Assembly (NCBI GenBank): GCA_040902425.1
Contig: JBBDXI010000045.1
Location: 62,001 to 126,000 of the forward strand
Source of the DNA: JBBDXI01 sp040902425
GTDB lineage: Bacteria > Planctomycetota > Phycisphaerae > Phycisphaerales > UBA1924
DNA: 64,000 bases
Direction: 5' to 3'
In this document: in pieces, positions 7,527-15,504 of the stretch
Layout: every line of letters begins with the position of its first letter
How positions within the stretch are numbered: the first letter of the stretch is position 1
Notes under the pieces: generated by a model
Seen by the model: only the letters and a program-made list of their open reading frames with translations
Database searches by the model: none
What the model was told of the DNA's origin: nothing
Position numbers and translations under genes: made by a program

Positions 7527-9608
7527 ATGACGACCGTGAGCGGAGATCCCCGAGAGAGCGCGGCGGCTGCCGAAACCGAGCAGCCCCGGGCGCGGCGCGC
7601 CCTGCGGGTGGCCCTGCTGGGCAACCCCAACACGGGGAAGACCACCCTCTTCAACCGCCTCACGGGCCTGCGGCACAAGACCAGCAACTTCCCGGGGACC
7701 ACGCTGGAGGCGCGGGTGGGCCGGCTGCGGACCGAGTCGGCCGCGCCCGGTGAGGATGCCCCGCGCGCCCTGGGGCTGACGATCGACCTGGTGGACCTGC
7801 CGGGCGTCTACTCGCTGGAGCTGGACCAGCTGGAGGCCGAGATCTGCCGCGGGGTGCTGGAGGGGCGGACAGCGCCGCGGGGGCTGGCGCTGGCCGAGCC
7901 CGATGCGCTGTGCGTCGTCGCGGATGCGACGAACCTGGCGCGGAACCTGGTCTTCGTCGGCGAGGCGGTGCGGCGGCGGCTGCCGGCGGTGGTGGCCCTG
8001 AACATGATCGACCTGGCCCGTCGGCACGGGATCCACATCGACCCGCGCCCGCTCGAAGAGGCCCTGGGGTGCGCGGTGGTGCCCATCTCGGCCCGGACCG
8101 GCGAGGGGCTCGACGCGCTGGAGCGAGCCCTCGGGGCCGCCCGCCTCCCCCACACGCCACCGGGCGAGCCCAGGGCGCTGCGGGCGTGGGCGGAGGCGCT
8201 CTACGAGACGGCCGCGGCCGGGGAGCCGTCGCTGGATGCCGACTCGCTGACCGACCGGCTGGACCGGGTGTTCACGCACCCGGTGCTGGGGGTGGTCTGC
8301 TTCTTCGCGGTGATGGCGGGGCTGTTCTACGGGCTGTTCACGCTGGCGCAGTACCCGATGGCGTGGATCGACTCGCTGTTCGCGGTGCTGGGGAGCGGGA
8401 CGCGGGCGGTGCTGCCGGCCGGGCCCGTGGCCGACCTGCTCGCCGAGGGGGTGGTGGCGGGGATCGCGGCGACGCTGGTGTTCGTGCCGCAGATCGCGCT
8501 GCTCTTCTTCCTGATCTCGATCCTGGAGGACACGGGGTACCTGGCGCGGGCGGCGTTCGTGGTGGACCGGCTGCTGCGGCCCTTCGGGCTCCCCGGGCAC
8601 GCGTTCGTGCCGCTGCTCTCCAGCCACGCCTGCGCCCTGCCGGGGATCATGGCGACGCGGGCCATCCCCGACCGGCGGGAGCGGCTGGCGACGATCCTGG
8701 TGGCGCCCTTCATGACCTGCTCGGCGCGGCTCCCGGTGTACGTGCTGGTGACGACGGTGCTGTTCCGCGACCGGCCCCTGCTGGCGGCGCTGGCCTTCGT
8801 GGGGTGCTACGCGCTGGGGATGCTGGCGGGGGTGCTCAGCGCCCTGGTCGCCCGGCGGACCATCCTGCGGGGCAGGTCGCGCCCGATGGCGCTGGAGCTG
8901 CCGAGCTACAAGATGCCCGGCGTGGGGACCGCCCTGCACACGACCTGGGACCGCGTGCGCGTGTTCCTCAAGCAGGCGGGGACGGCGATCGTGGCGATCT
9001 CCATCGTGCTCTGGTGGCTGGGGGAGTACCCGCACGTGGACCCGCCCGAGCGGGCCGCGGCCATGCGGGCCGAGGCGGGGCAGGCGCGGGAGATGGCCGC
9101 GGCGCTCGGGAAGGAGGGGGGCGATCTGAAGGCGCAGGCGGAGGCGGCCCTGGCGGGGGCGCGGGCGATGGAGGAGGAGGCGGACCGGCTGGAGCGGGTG
9201 CACGCGAAGTCCAGCGCCTTCGTGGGCCGCATCGGGTCCGCCCTCCAGCCGGTCTTCGAGCCGCTGGGGTACGACCGGCAACTGACGATCGGCGTGTTGG
9301 CCAGCTTCGCGGCCCGCGAGGTCTTCGTCTCGACCATGGCCGTGGTGGTGGCCGGCGAGGAGGATGCCGAGTCGGAGGGCGTGCTGGAGCGGCTGGCGGG
9401 CGCGGAGCGCGACGACGGCACGCCGGTGTTCACCGCGGCCGTGGGCTGGTCGCTGCTGGTGTACTACGTCCTGGCCATGCAGTGCCTGCCGACGCTGGCC
9501 GTGACCGCGCGGGAGGCCGGGGGCATCCGCTGGGCGGTGCTGCAGCTGGTCTGGATGTCGGGGATGGCGTACGTGGCCGCGGCGGCGGTGTACTGGCTGC
9601 TGAAGTAG
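7527..9608 (+). CDS. feoB: Ferrous iron transporter FeoB
   Basis: GTP-gated inner-membrane Fe2+ importer. It is 693 residues from ATG 7527; an in-frame GTG at 7470 would add 19 residues without family similarity. The G domain has G1 GNPNTGKT (32-39), G2 NFPGTTLE, G3 DLPGVYSL, G4 NMID and G5 SARTGEGL. The membrane half carries both gate motifs, SSHACALPGIMATR and PFMTCSARLPVYVL, and a charged linker rich in Ala/Glu near residues 505-565. It lies directly downstream of feoA. Confidence 0.95.
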   Translation: MTTVSGDPRESAAAAETEQPRARRALRVALLGNPNTGKTTLFNRLTGLRHKTSNFPGTTLEARVGRLRTESAAPGEDAPRALGLTIDLVDLPGVYSLELDQLEAEICRGVLEGRTAPRGLALAEPDALCVVADATNLARNLVFVGEAVRRRLPAVVALNMIDLARRHGIHIDPRPLEEALGCAVVPISARTGEGLDALERALGAARLPHTPPGEPRALRAWAEALYETAAAGEPSLDADSLTDRLDRVFTHPVLGVVCFFAVMAGLFYGLFTLAQYPMAWIDSLFAVLGSGTRAVLPAGPVADLLAEGVVAGIAATLVFVPQIALLFFLISILEDTGYLARAAFVVDRLLRPFGLPGHAFVPLLSSHACALPGIMATRAIPDRRERLATILVAPFMTCSARLPVYVLVTTVLFRDRPLLAALAFVGCYALGMLAGVLSALVARRTILRGRSRPMALELPSYKMPGVGTALHTTWDRVRVFLKQAGTAIVAISIVLWWLGEYPHVDPPERAAAMRAEAGQAREMAAALGKEGGDLKAQAEAALAGARAMEEEADRLERVHAKSSAFVGRIGSALQPVFEPLGYDRQLTIGVLASFAAREVFVSTMAVVVAGEEDAESEGVLERLAGAERDDGTPVFTAAVGWSLLVYYVLAMQCLPTLAVTAREAGGIRWAVLQLVWMSGMAYVAAAAVYWLLK

Positions 9609-9617
9609 TCGGAGGGA

Positions 9618-9639
9618 CGGAGGGCTGACACTCCGTGCC
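9618..9639 (-). repeat. Family D repeat, left copy
   Basis: GC-rich repeat that, reverse-complemented, reads GGCACGGAGTGTCAGCCCTC... It matches the copy at 9931-9951 in inverted orientation. Surrounding sequence is built from GGGACG/GGACGAAG units. Together the two copies flank the small gene at 9680-9853. Confidence 0.55.
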
Positions 9640-9679
9640 TTCGTCCTTCGTCCCCGACCCCCCCGCCTCACCTCATCAT

Positions 9680-9853
9680 CTACCGCGGCGGCTTGCCGCC
9701 GATCGTCAGGTTCACCCGCCGCTGGGCCTTCCGCCGCCGGTGCCGCGCCGAGAGCCACGGCACGGGCACGATGCCGCGCAGCAGCCACGCCGCCGCGACG
9801 GTGAACAGCGCTGTCACCGCCCAGAACTGCCAGTTGTCGATGGGGAGCCGCAT
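9680..9853 (-). CDS. Small single-pass membrane protein
   Basis: A 57-residue protein from ATG 9853. Residues 7-29 (NWQFWAVTALFTVAAAWLLR) form one transmembrane helix, followed by a strongly basic cytoplasmic tail (RHRRRKAQRR). A TACGCT hexamer ten bases upstream of the ATG could be the -10 box. Function unknown. It is flanked on both sides by inverted copies of the family D repeat. Confidence 0.5.
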   Translation of the reverse strand: MRLPIDNWQFWAVTALFTVAAAWLLRGIVPVPWLSARHRRRKAQRRVNLTIGGKPPR

Positions 9854-9875
9854 CCGCGGCCGTAGCGTACGCCGG

Positions 9876-9979
9876 ATGGAAGGGACGAAGGCCACGAAGG
9901 CACGCAGGGACGGAGGGACGAAGGGACGCAGGCACGAAGTGTCAGCCTCCGCCACTCCGTCCCTTCGTCCCTTCGCCCG
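9876..9979 (-). repeat. Family D repeat cluster, right copy
   Basis: About 100 bases built from GGGACGAAGGGACG-like units, able to fold back on itself (GGAGGGACGAAGGGACG against CGTCCCTTCGTCCCTT). It includes an inverted match (9931-9951) to the repeat at 9618-9639. It separates the small membrane gene from the STAS gene. A short CACGAAGGCACGA piece recurs right before the rpoN start codon at 18765-18777. Confidence 0.6.
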
Positions 9980-10522
9980 TCAGGCCGCGTCCCTGCGGTC
10001 GGGGCGGGCCCAGGAGAAGGCGGACCAGAAGCCGCGCCGGGGCTTGTCGAGGGCGCGGACGGCGTCGTGGGGCGTCTGGGCGATGGCGATGGCGCGGTCG
10101 AGGCGCGTCACGCGGAGCATGCGCCGGATGTCCCTGGAGAGGCCGAAGAGGGCGAGGCCCCCGCCCAGCTCGCGGCAGCGGGCGTTGACGGCGACCATCG
10201 CGTTGATGCCGGAACTGGTCATGTCGATGACGTTCTCAAGGGAGACGGCGATCCGCCCGTGGGTGCGCTCGGCCAGGACGAGCAGGCGGGCGCGGATCAT
10301 GGCGGCCTGGTGCTCGTGGATGGATGGGCAGGTGATGAAGACCAGGCCCGCGTTCTCCAGGCCGCGCACCGTGAGCAGGCCCTCCTCCGTCGCGGGGGGC
10401 GGGGGAGGGGGGGAGGGGAGCGGAACCGGGGCGCCCGGGGCGCCGGTGGGCCGGGCGGGCGCGCCCTGGCCGGCGGGCCGCGGCGGCGGCGATGGCGTGG
10501 GCTGGTTGGCCTGGGTCGGCAA
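9980..10522 (-). CDS. STAS-domain protein (anti-sigma antagonist-like)
   Basis: A 180-residue protein from TTG 10522, preceded by GGAGGAGG. The first 45 residues are Pro/Ala-rich. Residues 47-165 resemble a STAS domain: LTVRGLENAGLVFITCP, a conserved MTSSGINAMV loop holding the serine that is phosphorylated in SpoIIAA-like proteins, and GLALFGLSRDIRRML. Such proteins act in partner-switching control of sigma factors or stress responses. No partner kinase or phosphatase gene is adjacent, so its target is unknown. Confidence 0.8.
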   Translation of the reverse strand: MPTQANQPTPSPPPRPAGQGAPARPTGAPGAPVPLPSPPPPPPATEEGLLTVRGLENAGLVFITCPSIHEHQAAMIRARLLVLAERTHGRIAVSLENVIDMTSSGINAMVAVNARCRELGGGLALFGLSRDIRRMLRVTRLDRAIAIAQTPHDAVRALDKPRRGFWSAFSWARPDRRDAA

Positions 10523-10720
10523 GCGGGGCCTCCTCCTCCGCGGGCGGTCAGCGCCCGTGGCGGCGCGGGTGGATCGCGCGGCGAAGGAAGATGCGATTCG
10601 GGGTAGGCGGTTGCTAGCTTGCGCGGGGGTGGGCGGGGCGCGCGTGCGGGACGCGCGGGGGAGCGGGAGTTCGCCGGTTGCGCGGGGGTTATCCAGACCA
10701 TCGCCCCGGCCGCGAGCGCG

Positions 10721-11449
10721 TCAGGAGCCCCGCCGGGCCTCGAGGTCGAGGATCACGGCGACGGCGGCCACGGCCGCGGTCTCGACCCGCATGGTGTGGG
10801 GGCCGAAGCGGGCGATGGCGATCCCCGCCGCCCGCGCGCCGTCGAGTTCCCGGGCCGACCAGCCGCCCTCGGGTCCGATCATCAGCGTGATCGCCTCCGA
10901 GCCGCAGGGCGCGTAGGGCCCGCCGGAGGCGTCGGCCATCACGAGGGCCTGGCGGGCCCACACCTGGGCGAGCACGTCGGACGCCTCCACGGGCTCGCCG
11001 ATCAGGAGGGTCCAGGCCCGCCCGCACTGCTTGCTGGCCTCGGCCGCGATCCGCCGCACGCGGTCGAGGCGGACCTCGCCGGGCTCGCGGGCGGTGTGCT
11101 CGGTGGTCAGGGCCGACCACGAGGCCGCGCCGGCCTGGCTGAGGCCGTCGATCAGCTCGGAGAGCCGCGGCCCCTTGGGGGCGGGGCAGAGGACATCCAG
11201 GCGCGGGCGCGTGGGCTCGACGGGCCGGACCTCCCCCACCACCAGGGAGAGGAGCCACTCCCCGCCGGGCTTGTCGATGTCGGCGATGGTGGCGAGGCCG
11301 ACGCGGCCCGCGCCGTCGAGGACCTCGATGGGGTTGCCGGGCTCGAGCCGCTTGACGCGGACGGCGTGGCGGGCCTCCTCGCCGCCGATCTCCAGGGCGC
11401 CGGGGGCGAGGGCGGCGGGATCATCCAGGTAGATGCGGTGGATGGCCAT
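10721..11449 (-). CDS. rsmE: 16S rRNA m3U1498 methyltransferase
   Basis: SPOUT-class enzyme that methylates N3 of U1498 in 16S rRNA. It is 242 residues from ATG 11449, normal for the family. It begins with the PUA-like MAIHRIYLDD and EARHAVRVKRLEPG, followed by KGPRLSELIDGLSQAG, SKQCGRAW, and the knotted SAM-binding end with IGPEGGWSARELDGARAAG and FGPHTMRVETAAVAAV. It is divergent from the next gene, 117 bases away. Confidence 0.95.
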   Translation of the reverse strand: MAIHRIYLDDPAALAPGALEIGGEEARHAVRVKRLEPGNPIEVLDGAGRVGLATIADIDKPGGEWLLSLVVGEVRPVEPTRPRLDVLCPAPKGPRLSELIDGLSQAGAASWSALTTEHTAREPGEVRLDRVRRIAAEASKQCGRAWTLLIGEPVEASDVLAQVWARQALVMADASGGPYAPCGSEAITLMIGPEGGWSARELDGARAAGIAIARFGPHTMRVETAAVAAVAVILDLEARRGS

Positions 11450-11566
11450 GACCTCTGTGCGGGCTGCGCCGGGGCGGGCGGGGCGGTGTGAGGGGGGGGA
11501 GGCGGCTGGGTCCGGAAACAGGTTGAGCGGGGGGCGCGGGGGGCCGATGAATGATCGGTTCATCCC

Positions 11567-12439
11567 ATGCCCCACTCGCACCACGATAGCGGGACCGGCC
11601 TTGCGACGGACGCGACCGCGCGGGATGTCGGCGCGGCCCCGCGCCCGGCGCCCGGCGGAGTGCCCGCGCCCGACGACGGCGCGGCGGGGGCCAAGCCGAT
11701 CGAAGCGCTCGATGCGGAGCTGGCCTCCGCCGCGGATGACATGATGGCGGGTGAGTTCGCCGGCGCTGAGGAGGTGCTGGCGGCGGCCGATGAGGGCCGG
11801 GCCCCGCGGACGACGGGCGCGCCCGTGGAGGCGCCCGCGCCGGTGGAGGCGCCCGCGCCGGTCGAGCCCGAGGCCGTCGTGCAGGCCGCAGCGCCGCCGG
11901 AGGCGGATGTGCCGGCGAGGCCCGCGGAGCCCCTGGTCATCAACACCGCCCCTCCGGAGCCGCCCGCCGCCCCCGCGCGCGCGCCGGACGAGGGCGCGCC
12001 CGCCGCGGAAGACCCCGAGCCCCCGACGCCGAGGGAACCGAAGCCGGCGGCGGCCCCGAGGCCCGCGCCGGTGGACCTGCCGCCCCCGCCCGCGCGCCGG
12101 GCGCGGGGCGCTGCGGAAGAAGCGGCGGGCGCGGCGAGGCCAACGGTGGGGTCGCGGGTCGCGCCGGCGCTCGGGGGCCTGGCGGCGCTGGCGTCGTACC
12201 CGCTGCGGGACAGCCCGAAGGCCGTGCGCGACGGGGTGGTGTGGCTGGCGGTGGTGAACGCCGCCATGGCGCTCTCGGTCTGGGTCTACATCCTGGCAGT
12301 GCGCTCGCCGCTGCCGCCGGAGCCGCGCCCGGTGGTCACCGCGGCCGTGCGGGGGGGGGGCGCGAAGGCCGAGGCGACGAAGCCGCCGGCGAAGAAGCAG
12401 GGCGGCACGCCGAAGGCGGGCGCCAGCAGTGGGCACTGA
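11567..12439 (+). CDS. Ala/Pro-rich single-pass membrane protein
   Basis: Unknown 290-residue protein. Most of it is Ala/Pro/Glu-rich and disordered, with a perfect small repeat APVEAPAPVEAPAPVE at about 86-101. An acidic patch ELASAADDMMAGEFAGAEE (about 51-69) is the only part that looks conserved. One transmembrane helix (about residues 225-246, VVWLAVVNAAMALSVWVYIL) is followed by a basic Lys-rich tail. Such an arrangement would suit a spacer or anchor protein. It converges with the ADP-ribosylglycohydrolase-like gene, six bases apart. Confidence 0.55.
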   Translation: MPHSHHDSGTGLATDATARDVGAAPRPAPGGVPAPDDGAAGAKPIEALDAELASAADDMMAGEFAGAEEVLAAADEGRAPRTTGAPVEAPAPVEAPAPVEPEAVVQAAAPPEADVPARPAEPLVINTAPPEPPAAPARAPDEGAPAAEDPEPPTPREPKPAAAPRPAPVDLPPPPARRARGAAEEAAGAARPTVGSRVAPALGGLAALASYPLRDSPKAVRDGVVWLAVVNAAMALSVWVYILAVRSPLPPEPRPVVTAAVRGGGAKAEATKPPAKKQGGTPKAGASSGH

Positions 12440-12445
12440 GGCCGC

Positions 12446-14320
12446 CTACGGACGCGACGAGTTCATGCGCGAGACCGGGATGGGCGGGGCGAGGGCGTCG
12501 AGCTCAGCGCAGGTGATGAATCCGTCGCCGCCGCCCGCCGGCCCGCGGATGCGGATGCCCGTCGCCTCGGCCGGGACGCCGAGCACGAAGTCGATGATCT
12601 GGAAGGGCCGGGCCGGGTCGAGGGGCTCGCTGGCGGGCGCTTCGACGGTCACCCACTGGCCCGCGATTCGGAGCTGCACCTCGGCGGATTCGAGCCACCC
12701 GCCCGAGCCCGGGATGCCCGGGGTCCCGGTATGGTCGCCCTCGCAGAAGCGGACGGTGTGGACCGGCCAGGGGCGGTCGTAGGCGACCTCCAGCGTGGTG
12801 AGGGTGCCGGCGGGCTGGTTGGGCGTAGAGAAGAAGATGGCGGCGGAGGTGGAGCCGTCGTGGCCGCGGAAGTCGTGCTCGTACCCGCTGGCGAAGTGCC
12901 AGGGGTCGCCGGTGCCGAAATGGGCGGGGGTGCCGACCGACGACGAGGCGGGGACCACCGCGCCGCCGGCGAGGCGGACCTGGTTGTTGGCGCTGCGGCG
13001 CCAGAGGCGCTGCCCGGGGTTGGCCTCGACGGGCTTGGAGGTGGGCGCGGGCGGCAGCACCCAGCGGTCGTTCGGCAGGTCCACCGAGCCGCCGGCGCTG
13101 GCGACGGCCCAGTCCACCAGCGGCATCATCCGCGCGGCCATCAGGGCGAAGGTGTCCTCCGCGGCGGGGTCGGCGGGGAGGTGGTCCGGGAGGTTGATCT
13201 TCGTGCGGTAGATGGTGTAGCGGTCGGAGAAGGCCTGGCCGGGGAACTGGCCCTTGAGGGCCTCGGTCCCGAGCATGAGGCCGATCAGGCCGCCGAGGGT
13301 GGCGGTGCAGTTGTCCGAGTCCCACCCGCTGAGCGTGCCGATCTGGACGGTGCGCCGGTAGTCGCAGCGCCCGTAGAGGAGGGCCATGACGCCGGAGGCG
13401 AAGTTGACGGACGACTCCGTCCAGCCGCGGTAGATGAAGCCGTGGAGGTGGGCATCCCGCTGGTACCGCGCGTGGATGAGGTCGCGGGTGCGCTCCCAGT
13501 CCTCGGGGTCGGGGTTGGCGAGGAAGTCGGCGAGGACGGTGTCGATGATGTCGGCGGACTTGGAGGTGGATGGGATGAAGCCGCGGGCGCGCCGGGTGAG
13601 CCAGAGGGCCGCGTCGCGCCCGGAGAGGCCGGGCGGGGTGAGGGGCGCCAGCGCGTAGAGCAGGGCGTAGAACTGCGCGGCGTGGATGGCGAAGCCGTCG
13701 GCGGTGGTGCGGATGGGCAGGTCGGCGTGGAGCAGGGCGCGGTCGGGCATGCCCGGGCAGAGGGCGCCCCAGAACTCGGTGGTGAGCTGGGCGTCGATGA
13801 AGAGCGAGAACGGGTTGGCGGTGGAGGCGCCGGTGGCGGGCGGGTGCACGCCGCGGAGCATGAGGTCGTAGGCGCGCCGGTTGCTGACCCAGACCCAGTC
13901 CGGGTGCGTGTGGGCGAGCCAGCCGTCGCGGACCTCGGCGGGCGTGAGCTGGGTGCGCCCGGCCTGCGCCATGAGGTGGAGGTAGACGTACTCGACGTCG
14001 GTGTCGTCGTCGGCGAGCCAGGGGTCCTGGGAGAGGACGAAGGTGAGGGGCTGGCCGCCGGGGGGCGTGGTGCCCCAGTCGGCGTCGGTGTAGAAGGGCG
14101 GCTCGGTGCGCGAGCCCTCGGTGCGCAGGCCGGTCCAGTTGGCGATGCACTGGCCGAGCCACATCGCCTGCAGGCGGTCCTGGTACGCGGCGCGCGGGAT
14201 GGTGGTCGCGGGCTGGGCCGACGCCGGCGGGCACAGGAGGCACGCGCCGAGGACGCCCAGCGCCCCGAGCGGCGCGCGGGCGGGACGGCGGGACGGCCTT
14301 GCGTGGGCTTCCGGGGGCAT
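12446..14320 (-). CDS. Secreted ADP-ribosylglycohydrolase-like protein
   Basis: A 624-residue protein from ATG 14320. A signal peptide (residues 1-36, ending PPASAQ) implies export. Residues 40-400 carry ADP-ribosylglycohydrolase features: an N-terminal AMWLGQCIANWTG segment, the acidic metal site ADDDTDVEY, and the second metal motif SGWDSDNCTATLGGLIGL. The C-terminal 180 residues are beta-rich and may be a carbohydrate- or ligand-binding module. A secreted member would act on ADP-ribose-like or related glycosidic bonds outside the cytoplasm; the substrate is unknown. TACCCT ends seven bases before the ATG, suggesting a near-leaderless message. Confidence 0.75.
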   Translation of the reverse strand: MPPEAHARPSRRPARAPLGALGVLGACLLCPPASAQPATTIPRAAYQDRLQAMWLGQCIANWTGLRTEGSRTEPPFYTDADWGTTPPGGQPLTFVLSQDPWLADDDTDVEYVYLHLMAQAGRTQLTPAEVRDGWLAHTHPDWVWVSNRRAYDLMLRGVHPPATGASTANPFSLFIDAQLTTEFWGALCPGMPDRALLHADLPIRTTADGFAIHAAQFYALLYALAPLTPPGLSGRDAALWLTRRARGFIPSTSKSADIIDTVLADFLANPDPEDWERTRDLIHARYQRDAHLHGFIYRGWTESSVNFASGVMALLYGRCDYRRTVQIGTLSGWDSDNCTATLGGLIGLMLGTEALKGQFPGQAFSDRYTIYRTKINLPDHLPADPAAEDTFALMAARMMPLVDWAVASAGGSVDLPNDRWVLPPAPTSKPVEANPGQRLWRRSANNQVRLAGGAVVPASSSVGTPAHFGTGDPWHFASGYEHDFRGHDGSTSAAIFFSTPNQPAGTLTTLEVAYDRPWPVHTVRFCEGDHTGTPGIPGSGGWLESAEVQLRIAGQWVTVEAPASEPLDPARPFQIIDFVLGVPAEATGIRIRGPAGGGDGFITCAELDALAPPIPVSRMNSSRP

Positions 14321-14440
14321 GGGCCTCAGGGTACTCGGCCGCGCGCGGAAGGGAAGCGGAATCGCCCGGGGTGTCCGACGGGTCCGGCGTTCTAGAATCG
14401 GCCCCTCCCGGGGCCACCCCCATTGACAGGAACCGTCCTC

Positions 14441-15499
14441 ATGGCAAGCGCACGGCGGGCATTGATCACGGGCATCACCGGGCAGGACGGGTCGTACCTG
14501 ACGGAGTTCCTGCTGGCGAAGGGGTACGAGGTGCACGGGATCGTGCGCCGGGCCTCGACGTTCAACACCAACCGGATCGACCACGTCTACGAGGACCCGC
14601 ACTGGTCGGCCTCGGCGCTGCGGCTGCACTACGGGGACCTGACGGACGCGAGCTGCCTGACCAAGATCATGCAGGACGTGCGGCCGGCGGAGGTGTACAA
14701 CCTCGGGGCCCAGAGCCACGTCCGCGTCAGCTTCGACATGCCCATCTACACGGCCGAGAGCGTGGGGATGGGGACGATCAAGATGCTGGAGGCGGTGCGG
14801 AGCTACCAGCAGGACACGGGGGAGCAGGTCCGCTACTACCAGGCGAGCAGCAGCGAGCAGTACGGGAAGGTGGTGGAGACGCCGCAGAAGGAGACGACGC
14901 CGTTCTACCCGCGGTCGCCGTACGCGGTGGCGAAGGTGATGGCGCACTGGGCCACGGTCAACTACCGCGAGAGCTACGGGCTGCACGCCAGCTGCGGGAT
15001 CCTGTTCAACCACGAGAGCCCGCGCCGGGGCGAGACCTTCGTGACCCGCAAGATCACGCGGGCGGTGGGGCGGATCAAGCTGGGGCTGCAGAAGAAGCTC
15101 TTCCTGGGGAACCTGGAGGCGAAGCGCGACTGGGGCTTCGCGGGGGACTACGTGGAGGGGATGTGGCTCATGCTCCAGCAGGAGCGGCCCGACGACTACG
15201 TGATCGCCACGGGGCGGACGATCAGCGTGCGCGAGTTCGCCGACCTGGCCTTCCGCCACGCGGGGCTGGAGGCGAAGGACTTCATCGAGTTCGACCCGCG
15301 GTACCTGCGGCCGGCGGAAGTGGACCTGCTCCTGGGCGACGCGTCCAAGGCGGCCCGCATCCTCGGCTGGAAGCCGAAAACCAGCGTCGAGGAGCTCGCC
15401 AGGATGATGGTCGAGGCCGACCTCGAGAAAGCCCGCCGGGAGAAGACGCTGCGGGATGCGGGGCACAAGCTGACGCAGGCGCGGGGGCATGACCAGTAG
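14441..15499 (+). CDS. gmd: GDP-mannose 4,6-dehydratase
   Basis: Converts GDP-mannose to GDP-4-keto-6-deoxymannose, the precursor of GDP-fucose and related deoxyhexoses. It is 352 residues from ATG 14441 with AGGA upstream. It is an extended SDR: NADP-binding GITGQDGSY, NRIDHVYED, catalytic SSSEQYGKV (Ser/Thr and Glu), PRSPYAVAK with the Tyr and Lys, and RRGETFVTRKI, typical of Gmd. TAGAAT at 14393-14398 is a likely -10 box. It converges with a glycosyltransferase gene; both fit polysaccharide synthesis. Confidence 0.95.
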   Translation: MASARRALITGITGQDGSYLTEFLLAKGYEVHGIVRRASTFNTNRIDHVYEDPHWSASALRLHYGDLTDASCLTKIMQDVRPAEVYNLGAQSHVRVSFDMPIYTAESVGMGTIKMLEAVRSYQQDTGEQVRYYQASSSEQYGKVVETPQKETTPFYPRSPYAVAKVMAHWATVNYRESYGLHASCGILFNHESPRRGETFVTRKITRAVGRIKLGLQKKLFLGNLEAKRDWGFAGDYVEGMWLMLQQERPDDYVIATGRTISVREFADLAFRHAGLEAKDFIEFDPRYLRPAEVDLLLGDASKAARILGWKPKTSVEELARMMVEADLEKARREKTLRDAGHKLTQARGHDQ

Positions 15500-15504
15500 C
15501 CCGC

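Noticed and set aside
10523..10720. Gap between the STAS gene and rsmE
   Set aside because: Checked on both strands; no convincing gene, promoter or hairpin seen beyond GC-rich sequence.
12446..15490. A 1014-residue minus-strand protein
   Set aside because: The first 390 residues are antisense to gmd; the real secreted protein begins at ATG 14320 with a signal peptide.
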